A DNA stretch of 64,000 nucleotides, taken from Picrophilus oshimae DSM 9789. Its GTDB lineage: Archaea > Thermoplasmatota > Thermoplasmata > Thermoplasmatales > Thermoplasmataceae. How positions within the stretch are numbered: the stretch's first letter is position 1; every line of letters starts with the position of its first letter. The position numbers and the translations under genes were made by a program. This document shows, piece after piece, positions 53,587-63,174 of this stretch. Location of the stretch: positions 1 to 64,000 of the forward strand of contig NZ_FWYE01000003.1 of assembly GCF_900176435.1 (NCBI RefSeq). The letters are read 5' to 3'. The notes beneath the pieces are model-generated. The model had not been told where the DNA came from. It searched no databases and saw nothing but the letters and a program-made list of their open reading frames with translations.

Positions 53587-55521
53587 TTAATGACCCTTAT
53601 AGTCAGGCTTTCTTTTTGACAGAAATGCGGAGATTCCTTCTCTAAGGTCGTCTGTTGAGTACAAAACACCCACGGCAGCAGCCTCAAAATCAAGGCCAGA
53701 ATCAAAATTCATCTCTGAGTATATTAATTTCTTTGCCAGATTAACAGACACAGGGGCGATCCTTTCAGAAAGGTCAACGGCATATGTCATGACCTCATCA
53801 TCATTTTCAAATAATTTATTAACTATGCCATAGTCAAGAGCCCTTTCACCCGTTATCCTCTCCGCCGTAAGTATCATTGAAACGGCCCTGGACATGCCTA
53901 TTAATTTGTAAAGACGCTGGCTACCGCCGTAGCCGGGTATAAGTCCAAGAGATGTCTCCGGAAATCCAAGAATTGAAGACCTGGTTGCCATTCTTATGTC
54001 ACAGGCCAGTGCAAGCTCAAGGCCACCGCCAAGGGCATATCCCTTTATTGCCGCAATAAATATTTTACCTGTTTTTCGTATCCTGTCAAAGACCCTCTCA
54101 ACACGCTCTGCATTTTTCATAAAATCTGCTGAATTCCTGAAGAACTGTGATAGATCGGCACCTGCAGAAAAGGTATCCCTTCCTGTTATAACAACGACAT
54201 TTATATCATCGTTCTTTGATATCATGTCTATCTCATCATTAAGCTCATCGACAAGTTCCTTCGTAATTAAATTGTTTTTACCGTTGTTAAGTAATAATTT
54301 TAAAACCCTGTTGTTTTTTTCCTCAATAATATATTTATTCTTCTTTTCCTGAACCTCTGGAACAGAGATCTTTTTATGTATTATGGCCTTTAAATTGCCG
54401 GAATCTATTGATTTTGCAGGTTTAAACGTTTCAAATTTGGACATTTCATAGAGCTTTAGCAGTGTATCCTTTACCTCCCTGTTTGAAAGGCCCTCTGCCA
54501 CGCTTATCGGCCCGAATGGCCTGTTAAGCCCGTACTTTACACCGGTTTCAATATCCTCAGGTGTTGCAACGCCATCCTCTATGAGCTTAACCGCCTCATT
54601 TATCTCAAGCGCAAAGATATCCATTAGATTTATCTTATCACTTGGATTAGCCCTTGGAATTAAGGCCTTTCCGTTCTCCCATTTGTAAAATCCCTGGCCT
54701 GTCTTCATGCCCTTTTTCCCTGAGTTTACAAGATCTGATATAACAGTGCATTTCTTATAATCCTGAGATAATTCATTTCCATAGTAATCAAAGAGATCCT
54801 TTATTACGTCCAGGCCAACGTAATCAAATAACTCATATGGGCCCATGGGCATGCCCTGGGCCTTTATATATGAATCGACCTCCTCAGGTTTTGCAAGGCC
54901 GCTCTGGTATATAAAGCAGAAGAGCAGCGTCTCCGGTCCGGATATCCTGTTTACAACAAACCCCGGGGTATCCTTCATGACCTTTATTGGTATCTTTTTA
55001 ATGGACTTTGCAAGGTTATAAACCTCATTGAATACGCTTTCTGCCGTTTTTTCTCCCCTTATAACTTCGACGAGTTTAAGTACAACCGGCGGATTAAAGA
55101 AGTGCATGCCAAGGAATCTCTCTGGTTTGTCTATATGCTCCGCTATCTCTGATATTCTTATACTTGATGTGTTCGTTGCTATGATTGAATCTGTTTTCTT
55201 TGATACCTCTGATAGCACCGATGTTTTTATATCAAGCCTTTCAGGAACGGCCTCTATTACGAAATCAGAGTCCATTAATGCCTCGTCAAGGTTTCCGTGG
55301 AATTTTATTCTGGATTTTATCTCGTTTAAATCCTCCTTTTTGATCTTTCCGGAGTTTAAAAGCCTTGAAAGGCTGTTATCTATGGATTTTTTTGCATTTT
55401 CAATTGCCGCCGGAAATGAATCATATAAATTAACGTTGTATCCATTCAGCGCAAAAACCTCGCCTATGCCATGGCCCATGAGGCCGGCACCAATAACTGT
55501 TATGTTCTTTATCATGATCAT
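53587..55521 (-). CDS. 3-hydroxyacyl-CoA dehydrogenase / enoyl-CoA hydratase fusion
   Basis: A 644-residue bifunctional beta-oxidation enzyme. N terminus is the NAD-binding HADH (VIGAGLMGHGIGEVFA, GMHFFNPPVVLKLVEVI). The C-terminal 250 residues are a crotonase-type hydratase (GRDTFSAGADLSQF, KGYALGGGLELALACDIR, LGLIPGYGGSQRL). This order, dehydrogenase first, occurs in archaea and differs from FadB. ATG 55521 or 55515 may be the start. It is divergent from the acyl-CoA synthetase gene. Confidence 0.93.
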   Translation of the reverse strand: MIMIKNITVIGAGLMGHGIGEVFALNGYNVNLYDSFPAAIENAKKSIDNSLSRLLNSGKIKKEDLNEIKSRIKFHGNLDEALMDSDFVIEAVPERLDIKTSVLSEVSKKTDSIIATNTSSIRISEIAEHIDKPERFLGMHFFNPPVVLKLVEVIRGEKTAESVFNEVYNLAKSIKKIPIKVMKDTPGFVVNRISGPETLLFCFIYQSGLAKPEEVDSYIKAQGMPMGPYELFDYVGLDVIKDLFDYYGNELSQDYKKCTVISDLVNSGKKGMKTGQGFYKWENGKALIPRANPSDKINLMDIFALEINEAVKLIEDGVATPEDIETGVKYGLNRPFGPISVAEGLSNREVKDTLLKLYEMSKFETFKPAKSIDSGNLKAIIHKKISVPEVQEKKNKYIIEEKNNRVLKLLLNNGKNNLITKELVDELNDEIDMISKNDDINVVVITGRDTFSAGADLSQFFRNSADFMKNAERVERVFDRIRKTGKIFIAAIKGYALGGGLELALACDIRMATRSSILGFPETSLGLIPGYGGSQRLYKLIGMSRAVSMILTAERITGERALDYGIVNKLFENDDEVMTYAVDLSERIAPVSVNLAKKLIYSEMNFDSGLDFEAAAVGVLYSTDDLREGISAFLSKRKPDYKGH

Positions 55522-55666
55522 TAAATCAGAAATTATTATTTAAATGTTTATTAAGTTATCAGAATAAACGGTTTATGAAACTTATTTTATTATTTTGGAT
55601 TACTAATAAAAAGTTTTTAAATTATAATGACCGAAAACATTATTAATAAATGTTATATGTAAATGC

Positions 55667-57244
55667 ATGAATGGTTTCGATTTAACAATAAATAACCTCC
55701 TGGAAACCGCTGCAAGGGACAATGGAGATCAAAAGATTGTGTACATGGGTAAATCAGTGACTTATAATGAATTCTATAAAAATGCTTTAAATTTATCAAG
55801 AAACCTTATAAGGATAGGCGTAAGGAAAAATGATGTTGTGGCTGTAATAGACTATGACTCGCTGATGTACATGTATGCATACTATTCAATACCGATGATT
55901 GGCTCAATTCTACACACCGTTAATATAAGGTATCCGCCTGAAATAATCTTTTACACAATGCAGAGGGCCGATGATTCATACATAATGATCGATGAGAGCT
56001 TTATGGGTCTAATTGTTAAGAACAGAGATTATCTAAACTTTATAAAGGGTATCATCGTAAATTCTGCAGGGCACAGGCACTTTGATGTAAATATTCCTGT
56101 TTATTATTTTGACGATCTTTTAAAGGATTCCGATGCAAAGTTTGAAGAGCCTGACGAAAATGATACCGCAACGTTGTTCTTTACATCAGGAACCACGGGA
56201 CTTCCAAAGGGCGTGTCATTTACGCACAGGCAGCTTGTACTCCACTCAATTGCATCAATAGCAGCATTATCAAACGAGCCTATTAAATACAATATAAATG
56301 ATGTTATAATGCCCCTGGTTCCAATGTTTCATGTCCATGCATGGGGAATTCCATACACATCGATTATGAATGGATTAAAGTACGTGCTCCCGGGAAAGTA
56401 CGATGTGCCAAGGATACTTGAAACCATGGCGACTGAAAGGATATCAATGTCTGCAATGGTCCCAACAATACTTTATATGCTTTTATCGGATAAAAATGCA
56501 AAGCAGGCATTCCAGAATTTAAATTTAAAGGTGATAATTGGCGGTGCTGCATTAAGCCGTGGTCTTGCAGAACGTGCACGCGCCTATGGCATTGATGTGG
56601 TAAGCGGCTACGGCATGTCTGAAACGGCACCGATACTCACACTCGGTGTTTACAACAGAAAGGTAATAAACAAAAGCGATGAGGAAAAATTTGAATTCAG
56701 GCTAAAAACAGGAATACCAATACCAATGGTCAGCCTTAGAGTTGTTAATAATAACCGGGACGTTGAAAACAATGGCAAGGAGATAGGCGAGATCATTGTA
56801 AGGGCACCATGGCTGACAAAAGGATACATAAAGGATGAGGAAAAAACAAGGGAACTATGGAAAGACGGCTGGCTGCACACAGGTGATCTTGCAGTTGTTG
56901 ATGAATATGGTTATGTAAAAATTGTTGACAGGGAAAAGGACGCAATAAAATCAGGTGGTGAATTCATACCATCCCTGATACTTGAGGATCTAATAAGCAC
57001 GATCTCTGGTGTAAACGAGGTTGCTGTAGTGGCAAAGAGCGATGATAAATGGGGCGAGAGACCTGTGGCATTTATAAATGGAAACCTCAGCGTGGAGGAA
57101 TTAAAATTAAAGATGATGGAATTTGTGGATACAGGCAGAATAGCAAAGTTCTGGATCCCTGATGATTTCATCTTTGTTAATGAAATGCCAAAGACAAGCA
57201 CCGGTAAGATAGATAAAAAGGTGCTAAGGGAAAAATTGAGGTGA
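55667..57244 (+). CDS. Acyl-CoA synthetase (AMP-forming)
   Basis: A 525-residue ANL-family ligase with TLFFTSGTTGLPKGVSFTH (AMP-binding P-loop), VVSGYGMSETAPIL, GWLHTGDLAVVDEYGYVKIVDR and the C-terminal PKTSTGKIDKKVLR lysine. It activates fatty acids for the following enzymes. The stop overlaps the GTG of the thiolase gene, so the run 55.7-60.5 kb is one operon. Confidence 0.93.
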   Translation: MNGFDLTINNLLETAARDNGDQKIVYMGKSVTYNEFYKNALNLSRNLIRIGVRKNDVVAVIDYDSLMYMYAYYSIPMIGSILHTVNIRYPPEIIFYTMQRADDSYIMIDESFMGLIVKNRDYLNFIKGIIVNSAGHRHFDVNIPVYYFDDLLKDSDAKFEEPDENDTATLFFTSGTTGLPKGVSFTHRQLVLHSIASIAALSNEPIKYNINDVIMPLVPMFHVHAWGIPYTSIMNGLKYVLPGKYDVPRILETMATERISMSAMVPTILYMLLSDKNAKQAFQNLNLKVIIGGAALSRGLAERARAYGIDVVSGYGMSETAPILTLGVYNRKVINKSDEEKFEFRLKTGIPIPMVSLRVVNNNRDVENNGKEIGEIIVRAPWLTKGYIKDEEKTRELWKDGWLHTGDLAVVDEYGYVKIVDREKDAIKSGGEFIPSLILEDLISTISGVNEVAVVAKSDDKWGERPVAFINGNLSVEELKLKMMEFVDTGRIAKFWIPDDFIFVNEMPKTSTGKIDKKVLREKLR

Positions 57245-58437
57245 TTAAAATGGAGGATGCATATATAGTTTATTTCAAAAGGGTACCATTCTCAAGGGCA
57301 AGGCCAAATGACCCTGAAAGGGATATGTACAACGATTTAAGGATGGACGATCTTTTATCAAGGCTGATAAGAAAATCTGTTGATGATACAGGAATAAATC
57401 CAGAGGAGATCGGAGACGTTATAACAGGCTGTGCATTCCAGGCAGGTGAGAACTGGACATACGGCGGCAGGCATCCGGTTCTTTTATCGGAATTGCCGGT
57501 AAGTGTGCCTGCAATGTCGCTGGACAGGGCATGCTCATCCTCATTAAACGCGGTTTCAATTGGCGCAATGGAGATCATGTCAGAAAAATCTGATATAGTA
57601 ATAGCAGGTGGCATGGAGCACATGACCCATGTGCCGCTTGGCATATCAAATCCTTATATAAAACCGAATATGTCCTTAATGCTGAATCCAAGATATTCAA
57701 AATATGACATGAACGTTTCATATAACATGGGATTAACAGCAGAAAAGCTTGCTGCACTAAGGGGAATAACCAGAAAGGAAATGGATGAATATTCATACAA
57801 TTCACATTTAAGGGCAAGAAAGGCATATGAATCTGGCTTTATGAAGGATGAGATAATGCCAGTTACAGTGGAAAGGGATGGCGAGGAAATAAAAATAGAA
57901 AAGGATCTTAGCATAAGGGACGACGCATCACTTGAAAGCATGGAGGCTTTAAAACCGGCATTCAAACCAGATGGAATAATAACAGCCGGCAACTCGGCCC
58001 CACTGAACGACGGTGCATCAATGGTAATGCTCATGTCTGAGAGGGCCATGAATGAATATGGTTTAAAACCAATGGCCAGAATAGTTGATTTTGCCGCTGC
58101 CGGTGTCGATCCGACGATAATGGGCGATGGTCCTGTGCCTGCAACAAGGAAGATCCTTTCAAGGAATAAAATCGATCCACAGGATATAGATCTCTGGGAG
58201 ATAAACGAGGCTTTTGCCGTTGTTGTTTTAAACGCTGTAAAATCATTTAATCTGGATTTAAAAAAGGTTAACATCAACGGTGGCGGGATATCAATAGGCC
58301 ATCCACTGGGTGCAACAGGTGCCAGAATAGCAGGTACACTTGCAAGGCAGCTTGCTAATAAAAGAAAGAGGTATGGCATAGCAACGCTGTGCGTCGGCGG
58401 AGGCCAGGGATACTCATTGTTAATGGAGCGTATCTAA
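57241..58437 (+). CDS. Acetyl-CoA C-acyltransferase (thiolase)
   Basis: A 398-residue thiolase: nucleophile Cys in DRACSSSLNAV, NGGGISIGHPLGATGARI with the catalytic His, and LCVGGGQG with the second Cys, so the active site is complete. It cleaves 3-ketoacyl-CoA in beta-oxidation. The start is GTG 57241 or ATG 57250. The stop codon meets the start of the next gene. Confidence 0.94.
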   Translation: MIKMEDAYIVYFKRVPFSRARPNDPERDMYNDLRMDDLLSRLIRKSVDDTGINPEEIGDVITGCAFQAGENWTYGGRHPVLLSELPVSVPAMSLDRACSSSLNAVSIGAMEIMSEKSDIVIAGGMEHMTHVPLGISNPYIKPNMSLMLNPRYSKYDMNVSYNMGLTAEKLAALRGITRKEMDEYSYNSHLRARKAYESGFMKDEIMPVTVERDGEEIKIEKDLSIRDDASLESMEALKPAFKPDGIITAGNSAPLNDGASMVMLMSERAMNEYGLKPMARIVDFAAAGVDPTIMGDGPVPATRKILSRNKIDPQDIDLWEINEAFAVVVLNAVKSFNLDLKKVNINGGGISIGHPLGATGARIAGTLARQLANKRKRYGIATLCVGGGQGYSLLMERI

Positions 58438-59511
58438 ATGTTTGAGGAATATGATGATTTCAGGAAGAAGATCAGGGAATTTGCGCTCGAGAATTTCACA
58501 AATAATGATATAAGGAAATACGATATGGATGAAACATATCCAGACGAACTAAGAAAAAAGGCTATTTCATTTATTGATATGGCAAATCCAATAAAGATCG
58601 TTCTGGCCATAGAGGAGCTCTGCAGGGTCGATGCCGGCCTTGGCATAGCGGTAACCACGCCATACTTTGGAAATGAGATTATAAACCTTTTTGGAAACGA
58701 TGCACAGAAAAAGATACTTTTAGATGTAATGTCAGGCAGGAAGATCCTGGGCCTGGGTGTTACAGAGCCAACTGGCGGCAGTGATGTTGCAGGATTAAAG
58801 ACAACGGCGGTTAAATCAGGAAACAAATACATAATTAATGGCAGCAAGATCTTTATAACAAACGGCAGTATTGCGGATTACATACTGGTTCTTGCCAGGA
58901 CATCAAATGAATCAAAGAGGCATCTTGGTTTAAGTGTTTTTCTTGTTGATACAAAATCAAAGGGCTTCTCGGCAAGCAAATTACATGGAAAGCTTGGTGT
59001 TAGGGCAACCGACACGGCCGAGTTAAAATTTAATGATCTTGAAGTTGACGAGTCCATGCTTGTCGGGGAGGAGGGCATGGGATTCTATTATATAATGATC
59101 TTCTTTGATATAAGCAGGGTCTACGTTGCGGCACAGGCACTTGGCATAGCCGAGGGTGCCCTTGACTCCATGATGAAATACGTTAAGGAAAATAACATCA
59201 GGGATGAAAATACAATGTTTGACATAGCAAGAGTTTATACAAGGGTACAGGCAGCAAGGCTTTTAACCTACAATGCAACAATGAACCTTGTAAACAGCGT
59301 TACAAAGCCAGAGGATACAAGTGCGGCAAAGGCCTATGCAGGTGAAGCAGCCGTTTATGCTGCTGAGAAGGCACTTGAAATAACAGGGTTATCCGGATAC
59401 AGGTACAACCTTGATATAACGTTCAGAAATGCAAAGATCATGGAGATATGGGAGGGAACAACAGACGTTGAGAATTTAATCATAGCAAGAACACTTTTAA
59501 AGGGTGATTAA
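58438..59511 (+). CDS. Acyl-CoA dehydrogenase (catalytic type)
   Basis: A 357-residue flavoprotein. LGLGVTEPTGGSDVAGLKT and FITNGSIADYILVLART are FAD/acyl-CoA binding motifs. The catalytic base Glu is present in the C-terminal EIWEGTTDVENLI. It makes the trans-2-enoyl-CoA. It is followed after 2 nt by a shorter paralogue and probably partners it. Confidence 0.93.
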   Translation: MFEEYDDFRKKIREFALENFTNNDIRKYDMDETYPDELRKKAISFIDMANPIKIVLAIEELCRVDAGLGIAVTTPYFGNEIINLFGNDAQKKILLDVMSGRKILGLGVTEPTGGSDVAGLKTTAVKSGNKYIINGSKIFITNGSIADYILVLARTSNESKRHLGLSVFLVDTKSKGFSASKLHGKLGVRATDTAELKFNDLEVDESMLVGEEGMGFYYIMIFFDISRVYVAAQALGIAEGALDSMMKYVKENNIRDENTMFDIARVYTRVQAARLLTYNATMNLVNSVTKPEDTSAAKAYAGEAAVYAAEKALEITGLSGYRYNLDITFRNAKIMEIWEGTTDVENLIIARTLLKGD

Positions 59512-59513
59512 TA

Positions 59514-60458
59514 ATGGAGGACGAGATTAATATAATACGTGACAATATTAAGGAATTCTCATCAAAAAATCTTGATGAAAAGGAAATAGAGGCAAATGGA
59601 TTAAATAATATGCTTGAAAAACTATCGGCCCAGGGTATAATAAATGGCACAATTGAATCAAAGTACGGTGGCCTGGAGCTTGATAAAAAAACTGGCATGG
59701 CCATAATAGAGGAGGTTTCAAAGTACTCGCCATCTGCGGCATTTTATTCATATATTACTGGAATATACATAAAGGCTGTTTCAGGTTCTGAAATAGAGGA
59801 TACATCAAATGACATAGCAGCAGGCAAAAAAACCGCATCAATAAGCTTTTCATACAAAAATAATGATAATAAAATATACGATGTTTTTTTCTTAAGCAAT
59901 GAAAATGCACTTGCCGTTATCGATAATGACTTATATTACGTTTCAGGTAAATATGAAATAAGGGATTCCCTTGGATTTAAAGGCCTGAAATTCGGGGATA
60001 TGGAAATAGAGAAAAAAACAAAAATAGGCGAATCAGAATCATTTTTTAACGCAGTTAGATTCATGGATCCTGAGCTTTGCTCGATGTCTCTTGGTTTAAT
60101 GTATGGCTCCATAGAAAAGGCCTTTGAATACTCAAAGATCAGATCACTATTTAACACAAAGATAAAGGACTTTGGCCCTGTTGCATATACGATCTCAGAT
60201 ATAATGAGCAGGCTTGAAATTGCAAGGCACTATCTATACAGCAATGGAAAGATTGAATTTGCAAAGAATTTTATATCATCAATGCTGGTTGACGTTACAA
60301 GAACTGCAGTAAACATACACGGTGGTTATGGATTCTTTGTTGATTTCGGCATTGAAAAGTACTACAGGGATGCTGTAACACTGAAATCAATGTTATTTAT
60401 GAACATAAAAAACGAGCTTTCAAATTATGTTTATGGGGATAAAGCCGGCTTTATATAA
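59514..60458 (+). CDS. Acyl-CoA dehydrogenase-like protein lacking the catalytic Glu
   Basis: A 314-residue diverged paralogue of the gene before it. Fold features remain (ESKYGGLELDKKTGMAIIEEV, VNIHGGYGFFVDFGIEKYYRDAV), but the TEP/TGGSD segment is degraded and the C-terminal EGT motif is replaced by LKSMLFMNIKNEL, so no catalytic Glu is present. It likely forms a heteromer with the catalytic subunit, as in split actinobacterial acyl-CoA dehydrogenases. Inference from tandem arrangement. Confidence 0.85.
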   Translation: MEDEINIIRDNIKEFSSKNLDEKEIEANGLNNMLEKLSAQGIINGTIESKYGGLELDKKTGMAIIEEVSKYSPSAAFYSYITGIYIKAVSGSEIEDTSNDIAAGKKTASISFSYKNNDNKIYDVFFLSNENALAVIDNDLYYVSGKYEIRDSLGFKGLKFGDMEIEKKTKIGESESFFNAVRFMDPELCSMSLGLMYGSIEKAFEYSKIRSLFNTKIKDFGPVAYTISDIMSRLEIARHYLYSNGKIEFAKNFISSMLVDVTRTAVNIHGGYGFFVDFGIEKYYRDAVTLKSMLFMNIKNELSNYVYGDKAGFI

Positions 60459-60461
60459 ATT

Positions 60462-60469
60462 TTTATATC
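60462..60469 (+). promoter_or_regulatory. TATA box of the KDG aldolase gene
   Basis: TTTATATC lies 24 bp (centre) before ATG 60489 and supports that start and a separate transcript from the beta-oxidation operon. Confidence 0.45.
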
Positions 60470-60488
60470 ATCATTGCATTTTTTATTA

Positions 60489-61352
60489 ATGCCATTAAAG
60501 ATTGTGCCTGTGATAACGCCGTTTAAGAATAATGTTTTGGATATGGATATTTTAAGAGAACACTGTGAAAGGCTCTTGAATTCAGGCATCGATAAGGTAT
60601 TTCTGGCAGGTACCAACGGCCTTGGGATATCCCTGGATTTCAGCGAAAAGCTAAAAATAATAAACGAGCTTGATATCGACGGTGATAAATTAATAATCCA
60701 GATAGGATCATTGAATCTAGAGAAGAGCATGGAGCTTGCCAGGGCTGCAAGGGCAAAAGGATACTTTGCCATAGCATCTGTGCCCCCATACTATTACAGC
60801 GATCTTGATGAAAATACAATAATAAGGTACTTTTTGGATCTTTCCAGGCATTATAAAACAATTGTTTATAATTATCCAAAAATGACAGGCCATGACGTCA
60901 ATGCAAGGATGTTGAAAAGGATTATTGATTCAGGTGGGGATATTATAGGTGTTAAGGATACTGTGAATGATATAATGCACATGCTCGAATATAAAAACAT
61001 TGAAGATGATCTCATTGTACTGGCAGGGCCCAGCACACACATATTTTCTGCATTGAGATCTGGTGTTGATGGTACAGTGTCGGCAGCAGGAAATTACATG
61101 CCAAATATATTTAGATATCTATCAGATCATGTTTATTCAAATAATGCATTCAAACTTCAGATTTTAATAAACAGTGTTATAGATGCATCGGCGCATTTTG
61201 GAATATACTCTGCTAATTACAGCCTTGTAAAAATCATAAAGAAATATTACTGTGGTGAGCCCAGGCCACCGTTCTATCCATTAACAGAATCTGATGAAAA
61301 TAATCTGGAAAAAATTATTAAAAATATATTAAAAGACGGTGATAATGTTTAA
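60489..61352 (+). CDS. kdgA: 2-keto-3-deoxygluconate aldolase (KdgA)
   Basis: 287 residues from ATG 60489 (MPLKIVPVITPFKNNVLDMD). DapA-family TIM barrel with Schiff-base Lys156 in GVKDTVND, catalytic Tyr129 in VYNYPKM and the GTNGLG substrate loop. It cleaves 2-keto-3-deoxygluconate into pyruvate and glyceraldehyde in the Entner-Doudoroff variant. It is close to the KD(P)G aldolases of Picrophilus and Sulfolobus. Whether it also uses the phosphorylated substrate cannot be told. Confidence 0.87.
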   Translation: MPLKIVPVITPFKNNVLDMDILREHCERLLNSGIDKVFLAGTNGLGISLDFSEKLKIINELDIDGDKLIIQIGSLNLEKSMELARAARAKGYFAIASVPPYYYSDLDENTIIRYFLDLSRHYKTIVYNYPKMTGHDVNARMLKRIIDSGGDIIGVKDTVNDIMHMLEYKNIEDDLIVLAGPSTHIFSALRSGVDGTVSAAGNYMPNIFRYLSDHVYSNNAFKLQILINSVIDASAHFGIYSANYSLVKIIKKYYCGEPRPPFYPLTESDENNLEKIIKNILKDGDNV

Positions 61353-61696
61353 ATAACATCATTTGCACGCTTTGAATCAAAGTATGGATACCTTATATTG
61401 TATCTGCTAACAGAGTATTCCAGATAGTATACCAGGGATTTTATGTAATCCTCGTAGTCGCTTACATCATCTAGAAGAAGCCTTCTGTACTTCTTCTGCA
61501 GAAGCTCGTTCTCAAGTTCCTGTGCATTCAGCTCACTCTGGAGGAACTTAATTATGTTATCTATAAATGCCACATTGTTATCCCTTCCACGTTTTAAATA
61601 ATGCTCCTTTGCATTATCAAGGATCTTATAACTGCGATCAACATCACCCATCAATATTGACATCTCAAAATTTGTTAATATTTCATACATGTTCAT
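61349..61696 (-). CDS. Unknown protein at the end of the complex I operon
   Basis: A 115-residue helical, charged protein starting MNMYEILTNFEMSILMGD; a second ATG lies two codons later. No membrane segment. Its ATG overlaps the NuoM stop by 4 nt, so it is translated with complex I. It may be an assembly factor or accessory subunit; a position-based guess. The 3' end overlaps the KDG aldolase gene by 4 nt. Confidence 0.7.
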   Translation of the reverse strand: MNMYEILTNFEMSILMGDVDRSYKILDNAKEHYLKRGRDNNVAFIDNIIKFLQSELNAQELENELLQKKYRRLLLDDVSDYEDYIKSLVYYLEYSVSRYNIRYPYFDSKRANDVI

Positions 61697-63174
61697 ATAA
61701 CACCACCCGCATAAATACTTATTATTTTGAAAAATATATCCGGATAGATACCGGAAAGAACCGCCAGCGCAAACAGGCCAAGGAGTATAAGGAACTCAGG
61801 TTTATTTAGATCCTTAATGGACCCAAGGTTCTCGTTATAAGGGCCAAACAAAGCCCTCTGCGCTGCCCATATCAGTGAGGCTGCTATTATCATAAGGCCT
61901 ATAACTATTATTATGGAAAAAGCGCCAATGCTCTGGAACGATGATATAATTATGGAAAACTCGCTTATAAAAGGTGTAAAACCAGGAAGACCAAGTATGC
62001 CAACAAATGCCATTAATGTGAATCCTGCAAGGAAGGGCGCATTTCTTGTTATGCCACCAAGCCTGTATATCATCTCTGTTCCGGTCTTTTTATAAATTAT
62101 AAACAACGATGCAAAGGCCATTGTTATTAAAAACGATGCGGCAATGATCTGGTACATGCCACCGGACGCTGCAAGCACACTAACCTTTCCATGTGATATC
62201 AGTGAAACGCCAAAGGAAATCAATACAAAGGAAAGATCGGCAGCGCTGAGATATGCCAGCATCATCTTAATGCTTTCCTGGAAAACAGAGGCTGTTGAAA
62301 AGTATATTAAACTCAGTATGCCAAGGCCTATTAATATATATGAAACATCATGCGATAATACGTTTATTAAAAGTGGGTACATTATGCCGAATAGACCATA
62401 GCCCCCCATCATACCAAGGCCACCTGCAAGCATCACCGTTCCGGAGTATGGCGCTGAATTGTATGAATCTGCAAGCCATCCATGCAATGGAAAGATCGGC
62501 AATTTTATTAAAAATACCAGGAGCAGCGAGAATATTATAAAACCGGCGCCAAATACAGGTATTGTTGAAAAGAATGTATAGTTCAGAAGCTGCTGGAATG
62601 AAAATGATATTATATGAAAATCTATGTAATAGTAGGTTGCAAGTGCAAAGAATCCAAGCAATAGAAAGAGAGAGCCAACATGCATGTATATAAAGAACTT
62701 TATTGAAATTGAGCGCCTCTGTAGCCTGCCGTACCTGTAAATTATAAAGAAAACAGCAAGTATTGCTATCTCCCAGAATATAAAGAAGAAAAGAAAGTCC
62801 CTGGAGATAAAAAGACCTATAAGACCAAGGCCTGCGGTTGCTATCAAACCGGTTGATATACTATCCTCCATGTTTGATATTAAAAGCGCAAAGATTGTTA
62901 TTATATATGCAACGGCGCTTAGCGAAGCTGTTAAGCCGGTTAAACCTATGCTAAAATCTATGTCTATGTATTTATTAACTGCAAGCGGGAACTGTGATGC
63001 ATCCATTATGCCTGAATGATAGGATGAAAATGTTAAAATAGAATAAACAGCGAAAATCAAGAATAAAATGAAGAATGATATTATTCCAAAAGCCCTGTGA
63101 TATCTTTTAATGAAGTATGTTGCAGCAGTTGCAATTATTGTTAATATGAATATTAAAAAAAGCAATGACATCAT
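61693..63174 (-). CDS. nuoM: NADH dehydrogenase-type complex I subunit M
   Basis: A 493-residue antiporter-like subunit with about 14 helices. FFIFWEIAILAVFFI holds the TM5 Glu and IKLPIFPLHGWLADSYNSAPYSGTV the TM7 Lys and helix-break. The TM8 motif reads LAGGLGMMGGYGLFG, with Met where NuoM normally has Lys. It pumps protons as ferredoxin or another donor is oxidised. The start overlaps nuoL by 4 nt. Confidence 0.9.
   Translation of the reverse strand: MMSLLFLIFILTIIATAATYFIKRYHRAFGIISFFILFLIFAVYSILTFSSYHSGIMDASQFPLAVNKYIDIDFSIGLTGLTASLSAVAYIITIFALLISNMEDSISTGLIATAGLGLIGLFISRDFLFFFIFWEIAILAVFFIIYRYGRLQRRSISIKFFIYMHVGSLFLLLGFFALATYYYIDFHIISFSFQQLLNYTFFSTIPVFGAGFIIFSLLLVFLIKLPIFPLHGWLADSYNSAPYSGTVMLAGGLGMMGGYGLFGIMYPLLINVLSHDVSYILIGLGILSLIYFSTASVFQESIKMMLAYLSAADLSFVLISFGVSLISHGKVSVLAASGGMYQIIAASFLITMAFASLFIIYKKTGTEMIYRLGGITRNAPFLAGFTLMAFVGILGLPGFTPFISEFSIIISSFQSIGAFSIIIVIGLMIIAASLIWAAQRALFGPYNENLGSIKDLNKPEFLILLGLFALAVLSGIYPDIFFKIISIYAGGVI

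Noticed and set aside
57654-58379. Long open frame (241 codons) antisense to the thiolase gene
   Set aside because: It is the shadow of a strongly conserved thiolase; its serine- and proline-rich composition has no motif, and the plus-strand gene has a complete active site.
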